Part shown: positions 47,720-55,115 of the stretch, in pieces
Layout: the number at the start of each line of letters is the position of its first letter
Position numbering within the stretch: the stretch's first letter is position 1
NCBI GenBank assembly: GCA_041484525.1
Contig: JBGPHT010000012.1
Coordinates: 1-64,000 of the forward strand
Source: JBGPHT01 sp041484525
Lineage (GTDB): Bacteria > Acidobacteriota > Terriglobia > Bryobacterales > Bryobacteraceae
Direction of reading: 5' to 3'
DNA length: 64,000 nt
The notes under the pieces: generated by a model
Seen by the model: the letters and a program-made list of their open reading frames with translations, nothing else
The model's database searches: none
Told to the model about the DNA's origin: nothing
Made by a program: the position numbers and the translations under genes

Positions 47720-50568
47720 GCTATTGTTCGCGCAGCGCCTGAGTAGGATCGAATCGACGTTGCCCGTCGGCCAGATGCCGTTGGAAGTGCTGTAGCGTCT
47801 GCAACGGCGATCCACACCGCATCTGACACAGTGCCGGCGTTACCCACGTGCAGCACTACTGGCACATAACCACCACTCTGGATGCCACGGGGGATCTGGA
47901 GATTGACCTGCATCAAACCCGCCACTTCACCTGGCGCGGCTCCTGCATAGTACACCACCGCAGGTAGCCCACCGATTGTTGCGCTCACCGGGAGGTTCGG
48001 CTGGGGCAACACGGCACCGGCCGCGAGCTTGCCATCTACACTGCCGGGTGTTGTCTGCCCTTCGCCTGTGGCGAACAGTGAGATATAGTCGCCGATTTTG
48101 ACCGGGTTCGCTGCGGTATTGATCGACCCATCCGCGGCATTCACCGCCGCGGCCTGTCCGCCACCTGTCTGGTTTAGCGTGAACAGACTCGGGGCCACGG
48201 CGGCCACGGGAACAGCGACCGAAGGCGATGTCTCTCCCTGATATGTCACGGTCACCTGCGCAGCCGCGCCCGTGATTCCATAAGGCACGATGGCGGCGAC
48301 TTGAGTTGCAGATGTATACACAAGGGGCGCCGCAATTCCATTGAAGTTCACTGAAGTTCCGGCGAGCTGGGCGCCATATACTCCGCCGGTGGGGTTGTTC
48401 TGCACGAGGGTTGCCGCTCCGAGGCCAGCGCCATACACTACGACGATCTTGCCGGGCGAAAGTGGTCCGGCACTCTGGCTCGCGGCATCCAGTACCGCAC
48501 CGATCAGGACGGACCGATTAGTTGGGTGCAAACGGCGGACCGCGACTCCGATCACATCCGACACGTACAGGTCGCCCTGCCCATCCAGCGTTATGGCGCC
48601 GGGCTGCGTGAATCGGGCATTCGCCGCCGTACCGCCATCCCCTGAGTAGGCTTGGGTGTAAATACTGCCCGCCACCGTCGTGATGATGCCGGCGGCCGAG
48701 ATCTTCCGAATGCGTTGGGTACCCGACTCGCAAACCACGAGGTTGCCCGCCGCATCGATCGCGACTCCCGCCGGGTTGAAGAGTGGGGAATTTACAGCGG
48801 GGACGCCCTCGCCCCCATACCCCGCCGTCCCGGTACCCGCAACGGTAGTGATAATCCCATCCGTCGAAACTTTTCGAACCCGCTGATTAATCAAGTCGGC
48901 GATGAAGAGGCTGCCCTGAGCGTCGGCGACGAGAGCCACGGTCGACGACGAACCGAGCTGAGCTTTGGTAGCCAAGCTGCCATCGCCGGAATAGCCCGAC
49001 TTTCCGGTACCAGCCGCAGTGGTGATGACTCCATCGGCGGAGACGTTACGAATCACGAAATTAAGGGCCTCATAGACGAAGAGGTTGCCCCGCGGGCCGA
49101 TGGTTAGGGCTGACGGACGAGACAGTTGGGCAGTGGATGCTGTCCCGCCGTCGCCTGAGTACCCGGAAGTGCCGGTGCCGGCGACGGTTGTGATGGTCCC
49201 ATCCGCCGATACTCTCCGAATTCGGTTGTTGACTGAATCGCCAATGAAGATGTTGCTTTGCGCATCGACCGCCACGCCAGCGGGCCCGGCGAGCATGGCG
49301 CTAATAGCCGGACCGCCGTCGCCTGAGTAACCTGACACCCCGGTGCCCGCAGCCGTGCTGATGGTTCCCGCTGGTGAAACTTTCCAAACGCGGTTGGCAA
49401 CACGATCGGCGATGAAAAGATTGCCCTGCGCGTCAACGGCCACGCCGGATGCATCGCCAATTTGAGCGGAGCCCGCCGGACCGCCGACTACGGCGCCCAG
49501 TGTGCCTCCGCCCGCCACTGTCCTGATGACTCCGTCCGGCGAAACTTTTCGAATCAGTTGCCGGTTGTCAGTGACAAAAACGTTGCCCTGCGGGTCGACT
49601 GCCACGCTGCGCGGGCCCACGACCAGCGTTGGGCCTCCGTCCCCTGAAGTGGTCGCACTGCCGTTGCCGGCCACCGTAGCGATGATCCCGTTGGGGGAGA
49701 CTTTGCGAACGCGGGATGCAGTCTGCTCCGCGATAAAGAGATTGTCTTGCCGGTCGATTGCGAGGCCGATGGGAGCGAAGAGCTGGGCGCTGGTGGCCGA
49801 GCCGCCGTCGCCGGCGGTAGTTGTACCGCCACCCGCCACCGTCGTTATCGTCCCGTCCTGCGAGATCTTCCGAATGCGGGCGTTTCCGTAATCAGCGACG
49901 AAAATATTGCCTTCCGCGTCGATGGCTAGGCCGGACGGGCTACTCAGTTGAGCGTTAGCGGCCGGTCCCCCGTCGCCGGCATATCCGGCTTTGCCATTGC
50001 CCGCAATAGTTGTGATGATGCCGTTCGGCGATATCTTGCGCGCGCGGTTGTCGTCAGCAATGAAAAGATCGCCGCGGCTATCCACCGCGAGGCCGTAGGG
50101 TTGGATCAGTTGCGCACTGGCGGCCGGTCCTCCGTCGCCGGAATCTCCAGCCGAAGCGCTGCCGGCCACCGTCGTAATGGTTCCGCCTGGCGAGATCCTA
50201 CGGACGCTACTGCGGTCGGATAAGAAGATATTCCCCTGGCCGTCGACGGTCAGGCCGTTCGAAAGACCAGGAAAGAGCTGCGCGCTAGTGGCCGGCCCGC
50301 CGTCACCCGAATATCCCGGCTTACCGTTCCCGGCTACGCGAGTCATCACGCCGCTTGCATCCAGCTTGAACACGCAATAGGACGCGATGAAATACGCGTT
50401 GCCCGATGTGTCCGTCGCCACACTATTGGCCGGAAGAAATGAGGCACTGGTTGCCGCTACCGGCGCGGGCGGAGGTGCGCCGCCCGCTACAGTGGAAATA
50501 ATGTACTGTTGAGCGGAGGCAACGCTGGCGAACATCAGAAGACAAATCGCCGCGCGGCTGTGCCACAT
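47572..50568 (-). CDS. Secreted NHL-repeat protein with TIGR03437 domain and aberrant C-terminal tail
   Basis: A 998-residue exported protein. Signal peptide MWHSRAAICLLMFASVASAQ. Residues 30-690 contain about twelve NHL-type repeats, each with 'ITTVAGxGxxGYSGDGGPA' followed by 'GVAVDAQGNLFIAD'. TIGR03437 follows ('AVLDAASQSAGPLSPGKIVV', 'VYTSATQVAAIVPYG', 'LFATGEGQTTPGSVDG'). The family usually stops soon after the last strand, here 'SDAVWIAVADA'. Instead the frame continues for about 70 Arg/Ser-rich residues that are antisense to the phosphoesterase gene. The natural stop seems to have been lost. The ATG at 50568 has GAGG upstream. Confidence 0.85.
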   Translation of the reverse strand: MWHSRAAICLLMFASVASAQQYIISTVAGGAPPPAPVAATSASFLPANSVATDTSGNAYFIASYCVFKLDASGVMTRVAGNGKPGYSGDGGPATSAQLFPGLSNGLTVDGQGNIFLSDRSSVRRISPGGTITTVAGSASAGDSGDGGPAASAQLIQPYGLAVDSRGDLFIADDNRARKISPNGIITTIAGNGKAGYAGDGGPAANAQLSSPSGLAIDAEGNIFVADYGNARIRKISQDGTITTVAGGGTTTAGDGGSATSAQLFAPIGLAIDRQDNLFIAEQTASRVRKVSPNGIIATVAGNGSATTSGDGGPTLVVGPRSVAVDPQGNVFVTDNRQLIRKVSPDGVIRTVAGGGTLGAVVGGPAGSAQIGDASGVAVDAQGNLFIADRVANRVWKVSPAGTISTAAGTGVSGYSGDGGPAISAMLAGPAGVAVDAQSNIFIGDSVNNRIRRVSADGTITTVAGTGTSGYSGDGGTASTAQLSRPSALTIGPRGNLFVYEALNFVIRNVSADGVITTAAGTGKSGYSGDGSLATKAQLGSSSTVALVADAQGSLFIADLINQRVRKVSTDGIITTVAGTGTAGYGGEGVPAVNSPLFNPAGVAIDAAGNLVVCESGTQRIRKISAAGIITTVAGSIYTQAYSGDGGTAANARFTQPGAITLDGQGDLYVSDVIGVAVRRLHPTNRSVLIGAVLDAASQSAGPLSPGKIVVVYGAGLGAATLVQNNPTGGVYGAQLAGTSVNFNGIAAPLVYTSATQVAAIVPYGITGAAAQVTVTYQGETSPSVAVPVAAVAPSLFTLNQTGGGQAAAVNAADGSINTAANPVKIGDYISLFATGEGQTTPGSVDGKLAAGAVLPQPNLPVSATIGGLPAVVYYAGAAPGEVAGLMQVNLQIPRGIQSGGYVPVVLHVGNAGTVSDAVWIAVADATALPTASGRRATSIRSYSGAARTIAYGICGLALSRIFATQSACGRPQAERALSSRSTSYSTRRMAGLDSSSKR
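47722..47785 (-). pseudogene. Possible C-terminal scrap of an ADOP permease
   Basis: In one minus-strand frame the sequence reads QRRFDPTQALREQ followed by a stop at 47722-47724. ADOP/MacB permeases end in this style (for example VDP..ALR.E at 55116 and 57580-58212 in this window). Only about 15-20 residues match, so it may be chance. It lies exactly where the NHL gene's reading frame becomes abnormal, which supports a deletion junction. Confidence 0.3.
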
Positions 50569-50883
50569 TGTAGTTCCTCGCCTCTTGGAATGGCAAAACT
50601 CCATGGTTGCGATTGTAACTGGCTTTCAGATCCTAAATCCTTGTTGTAGTCGCCACACCAATGTCTAGCCCCCGGCAGAAGACGTTCGCCTAATTGACCA
50701 CGCTAGCATGCAACGCCTCCGAATCGTTTTTGGACTTGAACCTACCGCCGCTGAGTATATCGCGCGGGCGACAGCCATTGACGAAGAACGGAGTTGTCGG
50801 AGAGTGCAGATGCGGGGTCGCCAAGTCCGCGTGTGGGAAACCCGACGATTGATCCTGTGAAACGCCGTTACAATACTCCGCAC
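50569..50883. other. Intergenic region upstream of the NHL gene
   Basis: About 315 bases between the NHL gene start and the hicA remnant. Short frames on the minus strand have no family resemblance, ribosome site or codon pattern. The region presumably carries the NHL gene promoter; nothing else was identified. Confidence 0.4.
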
Positions 50884-51074
50884 TTAGCATCTATGGCCTC
50901 GAAATCTTAGGTCAGTGCAAATCCTGCGGGCCAGGAAGTCATTCACCTCGCGGTGGCGTGGAACTGATGAGGATTTGCGGGCCAAACGATTGACGTAAAC
51001 GGTATGATTTTTTCCTTCGCGAAGGAATTCACAGCCATTGGTTCGAGATGGCGGATCAGGTCGACCCGCTTCAT
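50884..51074 (-). pseudogene. hicA: hicA toxin gene with single-base frameshift
   Basis: ATG at 51074 overlaps the hicB stop (ATGA). The frame reads MKRVDLIRHLEPM and then shifts near 51035. After restoring one base it continues CEFLREGKNHTVYVNRLARK, then SSSVPRHREVNDFLARRICT, and ends at TAA 50884-50886. This is a complete HicA of 63 residues, with the essential His in 'GKNHTVYV'. The 191-base length is one short of 64 codons. Without correction the frame runs into unrelated sequence and a stop near 50945. A real mutation or an assembly error would both explain it. Confidence 0.85.
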
Positions 51075-51304
51075 GCCGCGGGTAGAACGAAGGTCTCGCG
51101 GATTACGGTGGCGCCCTCAAGGGACTGCTCTGCCAACGCGCGATTCGCTTCCAGAACCAGCGCGACAGCCTCATTGAGATTCTCGCGAGCCTCGTCGAGA
51201 GTCTCGCCCTGGGTATTAGCCCCGCGCAGTTCTTCTATGAAAGCTACGTAACCCTCTGGCACTTTCATGTATACAGCAGTCAGCTTTATGGCCATTCCTG
51301 CCAT
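51071..51304 (-). CDS. hicB: HicB-family antitoxin
   Basis: A 77-residue HicB-type protein: 'YMKVPEGYVAFIEELRGANT', 'GETLDEARENLNEAVALVLE'. The degenerate RNase-H fold of this family neutralises the HicA mRNA interferase. No C-terminal DNA-binding domain is present, so it belongs to the short form. The ATG at 51304 has AGGTGAG upstream; 51295 is an alternative. Its stop overlaps the start of the frameshifted hicA, so the operon order is antitoxin first, opposite to the classical hicAB order but common for this short type. Confidence 0.85.
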   Translation of the reverse strand: MAGMAIKLTAVYMKVPEGYVAFIEELRGANTQGETLDEARENLNEAVALVLEANRALAEQSLEGATVIRETFVLPAA

Positions 51305-51366
51305 TGTCTCACCTGCGGCCAGCAGGCAAAGTGACGACCATCGAATCCACGATGGTCCTCGTCATT

Positions 51367-51591
51367 TCACCCCTTTTTCCGCCAGCCCCTCGCCGCCACA
51401 GGCTCCAGCAGCCGCAGCACGTGCTCGCCAGTCTCGGGGTCGTACCGGTAATCCACCACTGCGTCGGCCGCATCCAGCGCAGGCGCCGCCTCGATCGTTG
51501 GATTACTCACACTCACCTCGCCATTATTCCGGATGCGCAACTCGCTGCCGACCTGCAGCGGAATCCTCGTGAACGTCTGGTGCGGGCTCAT
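51367..51591 (-). CDS. Small hypothetical protein
   Basis: A 74-residue protein beginning MSPHQTFTRIPLQVGSELRI with GAGGAG five bases before the ATG. Mostly polar, with a mixed alpha/beta composition ('VVDYRYDPETGEHVLRLLEP'), no signal or membrane segment and no recognised family. The good ribosome site and balanced codon use support it as a real gene. It lies between hemH and hicB on the same strand. Confidence 0.5.
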   Translation of the reverse strand: MSPHQTFTRIPLQVGSELRIRNNGEVSVSNPTIEAAPALDAADAVVDYRYDPETGEHVLRLLEPVAARGWRKKG

Positions 51592-51651
51592 GATTGCTCC
51601 TCTGCTTTCATGTTCGCGCCCGCCCCGCGCGCCGGTCTGTACGATTCCGAC

Positions 51652-52632
51652 CTAAACGGACCCGGAACCGCTACCGCCCGCCGGGACCGCCACCCGCGTT
51701 CGCACCAACCCGCCGAGAGCGCGGATAAACGCGGGCGAATCGTTTAACCCCGCCACCATCCGGTAGTCTTCGATTCCCAGGCCGCGCGCCTGCTCGCGGT
51801 GCTCGATGTCGATCTCGTGCAGCGTCTCCACGTGGTCCGAGACGAAGGAGATCGGCACCACCAGCACATGCCTCCTGCCCTCGGCCGCCAACCGCTTCAC
51901 CGTCTCGTGCATCGATGGCGCCAGCCATTTCGACGCGCCGACTTTGCTTTGATAGCAGAGGTGCCGCCGCCCCGGCCACCCGCCGCGCTCCCACACCAGC
52001 TCCGTCGTGCTCTCGATCTGCCGCTGGTAAGGATCGCCCTGCTCGATCACCGAGACCGGCACGCTGTGCGCGCTGAACACCACGTCCACGTCGCGCGGGT
52101 CGGCGAACCCCGCCATCGTCTCGTTCACCTTCCCCACCACCGACGCCAGATACGCCTCGTCTTCGTAAAACTCCTGGACGACCTGGACCTCGCCGCCCTT
52201 CCACTTCCTCCGCCATTCGTTCAGGCTGCTGCCCGTGGTGGTCTTCGAGTATTGCGGATAGAGCGGCAGCAGCACCACCTGCTCGGCGCGCAGCCGCTCG
52301 ATCTCGGCAATCGCCTCCGCCGTGAACGGATGCCAGTATCGCATCGCCACCACGACACGCGCGTCCAGATCCCGCCGCAGTTCGGTTTCGAGCGCCGCCG
52401 CCTGCCGCCGCGTGTGCTCGAGGATCGGGCTTTTGCCGCCGATCTCGGCGTAGTGGTGCGCCACGTGTTTGGCCCGCCGCGTCGAAATCAACTTGGCGAG
52501 CGGTTGCCGCGCGATGCGCGCGAAAGGAAAATCAATGATGTCCGGATCGCAGAACAGGTTATACAGAAACGGCTCGATAGCCTCCAGCGAATCCGGCCCC
52601 CCCAGTTGGAAAAGTACGACCCCTAGTGTCAC
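51652..52632 (-). CDS. hemH: Ferrochelatase
   Basis: A 326-residue ferrochelatase, inserting iron into protoporphyrin or coproporphyrin at the end of heme synthesis. Key features: 'VVLFQLGGPDSLEAIEPFLY', catalytic His189 in 'FSAHSVP', 'YQSKVGASKWLAPS' and Glu269 in 'FVSDHVETLHEID'. Family length is normal. The GTG start at 52632 has GAGGA upstream. It is divergent from the glycoside hydrolase gene across 24 bases and has no other heme genes beside it. Confidence 0.94.
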   Translation of the reverse strand: MTLGVVLFQLGGPDSLEAIEPFLYNLFCDPDIIDFPFARIARQPLAKLISTRRAKHVAHHYAEIGGKSPILEHTRRQAAALETELRRDLDARVVVAMRYWHPFTAEAIAEIERLRAEQVVLLPLYPQYSKTTTGSSLNEWRRKWKGGEVQVVQEFYEDEAYLASVVGKVNETMAGFADPRDVDVVFSAHSVPVSVIEQGDPYQRQIESTTELVWERGGWPGRRHLCYQSKVGASKWLAPSMHETVKRLAAEGRRHVLVVPISFVSDHVETLHEIDIEHREQARGLGIEDYRMVAGLNDSPAFIRALGGLVRTRVAVPAGGSGSGSV

Positions 52633-52656
52633 TCCTCGTCAGTTTACACTGAATGT

Positions 52657-54417
52657 ATGGGCCCACGGCTGACGCTCCTCGCACTCGCCCTCGCGCCGCA
52701 TCTGCTGGCGGATTGCGCCAACACCCCCGCCTACTCGACCTGCGAGCTGGTGTTCGAGCTCAGCGAGAAGGATGCCGCCGCGAATCCCAACCCGTACGTC
52801 TCGGTGGATCTGCGTGCCGAGTTCCGATCGCCGCGGCACCGCACCTACATGCTTCCGGCTTACTGGGACGGCGGCCGCCGCATCGTCATCCGCGTCTCGC
52901 CCGTCGAAGCCGGCGATTGGGATTACCGCCTCACCAGCAACATCGCCGAGTGGAATGGCAAGACCGGCGCCTTCACCGCCGCCGCCTCCGAGGCGCCCGG
53001 CTTCGTCCGCACCGCCAACGTGCACCACTGGGCTTACACCGAGCGCAATCTCCCGCATCTTTGGATGGGCGCGAGCGAGCTGCGTTTCGGGTTCGTGGAC
53101 GACGCCGCATTCCGTGCCATGGCCGACGCGCGCGCGTCCCAGAAGTTCAACCACGTGCGCGGCTTCATCATGGCGCAGCCGCAGGACGCCGCCTACACCG
53201 GTCCTGACGCGCCCGACGTGCAACAGTTCCAGCGCCTCGACCAGCGCGTCCTCTATCTGAACCAGAAGGGCATTACCGCCGACCTCATCCTCTCCGCCGG
53301 CGCCGGCGCCATCACGCGCCTCTTCCCCGGCTGGGAGCAGCGTCGCCGCTTCCTGCGCTATATCGCCGCGCGCTACGCCGCCATGAACGTCACCTGGCAA
53401 GGCGTGGATGTGTTCGAAGATTATCCCGACGGCCGCGCGCTCCTCAGGGAACTCGGGGGCTACCTGAAAGAGTTCGACCCGTATCAGCACCCGCGCACTA
53501 CCGGCGCGCACGTCACCTCGTCACCCTTGCTCGACGACGGCTGGATGAACTTCGTGGCTTACCAAACGGCCGATGATTCCGTGGGCGCGATCGAGCACCA
53601 GCTCTTCCCGGTGCCATTCGTCAACCTCGATTTCGGTCGCGAGGGCTCCGACCCCGACGCCTTCCGGAAGCGCTTGTGGAACGTCACCATGGACGGCCAG
53701 TATCCCACTTACGCCGCCGGCGCCGCGCCGCTCACGTCGCCCGGCACCAAGGCCATGCAAGCCTGGTGGGACGTGCTGTCGGACACGCGCCACTGGGAGC
53801 TCGAACCGTACTTCGATATCGATGGCGGACGCGCCGTGGCGCTCGAAGATGCCGATTACCTCGCCTATATCGAGAAGCCCGGGCCCATCGAGATGCTGGT
53901 ACAGAAGCACGGCTACGACGTTTATTGGATCAACCCCGCCGACGGCGAAACTACCAAGGCCAAGTTCAAGGGCGACCATTTCACCGGCAGTCCGCCCAAC
54001 AATTCCCACGACTGGATTCTGCGCGTAGTGCGCGAAGGCCACGTCGAGGGCATGAACAAGTCGTACAAGTTCGAGTCGCGCGAGATCGTGCTGCAGGAAG
54101 TGGAATCCAACAGCCCGAAGGTGCCGTTCGACCTCGAGCAACCCACGGGCGATATTTCACTCGCCAAGCCGGCCGCCTACCTAGCCAAGCTGACGCGCGA
54201 GTCGCGCGCCACCCGCAGCATGATGTGGATGTGGACTGGCGAAGTGGCCGCCGATAAGCAAGGCGTTCGCGTCCTCGCCACTGGCCCCAAAGGGAACTTC
54301 CCAGTGCCCGCCGACATCGCCAAGAACTACCCCGCTGTGATGCACCTGCGGCTCTACGGCCTGAACGCCAACGGAAAGCTCTACGCCCGCGACGCAGCGT
54401 GCGGCATCGTCAAGTGA
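52657..54417 (+). CDS. Exported DUF5060/apiosidase-like glycoside hydrolase
   Basis: A 586-residue exported protein. Signal peptide to about residue 19. An N-terminal DUF5060 immunoglobulin-like domain ('YVSVDLRAEFRSPRHRTYML', 'VSPVEAGDWDYRLTSN') is followed by a TIM barrel of the DUF4038/GH140-like type ('FNHVRGFIMAQPQDAAY', 'YAAMNVTWQGVDVFEDY', 'FVNLDFGREGSD') and a C-terminal sandwich domain ('YDVYWINPADGETTKAKFKG'). Acidic residues in the barrel could act as catalytic pair (Glu/Asp near 'FEDYPDG' and 'DFGREGS'). The substrate is unknown. Its stop overlaps the tsaB start by four bases. Confidence 0.78.
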   Translation: MGPRLTLLALALAPHLLADCANTPAYSTCELVFELSEKDAAANPNPYVSVDLRAEFRSPRHRTYMLPAYWDGGRRIVIRVSPVEAGDWDYRLTSNIAEWNGKTGAFTAAASEAPGFVRTANVHHWAYTERNLPHLWMGASELRFGFVDDAAFRAMADARASQKFNHVRGFIMAQPQDAAYTGPDAPDVQQFQRLDQRVLYLNQKGITADLILSAGAGAITRLFPGWEQRRRFLRYIAARYAAMNVTWQGVDVFEDYPDGRALLRELGGYLKEFDPYQHPRTTGAHVTSSPLLDDGWMNFVAYQTADDSVGAIEHQLFPVPFVNLDFGREGSDPDAFRKRLWNVTMDGQYPTYAAGAAPLTSPGTKAMQAWWDVLSDTRHWELEPYFDIDGGRAVALEDADYLAYIEKPGPIEMLVQKHGYDVYWINPADGETTKAKFKGDHFTGSPPNNSHDWILRVVREGHVEGMNKSYKFESREIVLQEVESNSPKVPFDLEQPTGDISLAKPAAYLAKLTRESRATRSMMWMWTGEVAADKQGVRVLATGPKGNFPVPADIAKNYPAVMHLRLYGLNANGKLYARDAACGIVK

Positions 54418-55004
54418 TCCTGGCCGTCGACACCACGAGCGAGCACGGCAGCATCGCGCTGCTGCCCGGTGAGGAGATGGCGCTTCATGCACCCGATGGC
54501 TTCGCGCACATTCTCTATGGCAAGCTTGCTGAACTCCTCCATCGCCATGGTGTGACGGTGGCTGATGTGGATTGCTTCGCCGCCGCCTCCGGCCCCGGCT
54601 CTTTCACCGGCGTACGCGTAGGACTTGCCTGCATCAAGGGACTGGCCGAAGCGCTCGGCAAGCCCGCCGTCGCCGTGTCGAACCTGCAGGCGATTTCGAC
54701 CTTCGGCACGGGTCCGCTGCGCGCCGTCCAGATCGACGCGCGACGCGGCGACATCTACGCCGCCCTCTATGACGACGCCGCGCGCCTGGTGCAACCCGAA
54801 GTAGTCATCAAGCCCGAAGCCTGGCGCGCCGGTCTGCCCGCAGGCGTGGATTTCGTCGAGTCTCCTCGCATGTTGGCCGGCGCGGTGGCGAAGCTGGCGT
54901 TGGCCCACTATCTCCGCGGCGGGCTCTGCGACCCCGCCGCCATAGACGCCAACTACATCCGCCGCTCCGACGCCGAACTGTCGTGGACAGAACCGCAACC
55001 GTAG
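54414..55004 (+). CDS. tsaB: tRNA threonylcarbamoyladenosine biosynthesis protein TsaB
   Basis: A 196-residue ASKHA-fold protein starting at GTG: 'VILAVDTTSEHGSIALLPGE', then 'DCFAAASGPGSFTGVRVGLA' and 'GLAEALGKPAVAVSNLQAIS', the TsaB signature. It works with TsaD and TsaE in forming t6A37 on tRNAs that read ANN codons. It is oddly coupled to a glycoside hydrolase gene. A hairpin follows the stop. Confidence 0.9.
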   Translation: MILAVDTTSEHGSIALLPGEEMALHAPDGFAHILYGKLAELLHRHGVTVADVDCFAAASGPGSFTGVRVGLACIKGLAEALGKPAVAVSNLQAISTFGTGPLRAVQIDARRGDIYAALYDDAARLVQPEVVIKPEAWRAGLPAGVDFVESPRMLAGAVAKLALAHYLRGGLCDPAAIDANYIRRSDAELSWTEPQP

Positions 55005-55008
55005 AGTA

Positions 55009-55093
55009 GTGAAAGAATCCGGGGATGCTCCGGGCGACCTACGCGAATTCCGCAACCTATCCGCAAAGTAGGCGCGTCCCCGCATTCTTTCAC
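55009..55093. repeat. Large inverted repeat between convergent tsaB and permease genes
   Basis: A 17-base arm GTGAAAGAATCCGGGGA (55009-55025) and its near-perfect inverse (55077-55093, one mismatch) enclose a loop of 51 bases that contains a further CCTAC/GTAGG pair. It lies between two convergent stop codons and may end transcription from both sides or be an extragenic palindrome. No T-run follows. Confidence 0.6.
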
Positions 55094-55115
55094 GGCGCCT
55101 CACGGTCGCGGGCCA

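Noticed and set aside
48500..50500. Regular repeats in the NHL gene as a DNA tandem array
   Set aside because: The periodicity is of protein repeats (NHL blades), and the DNA copies are diverged.
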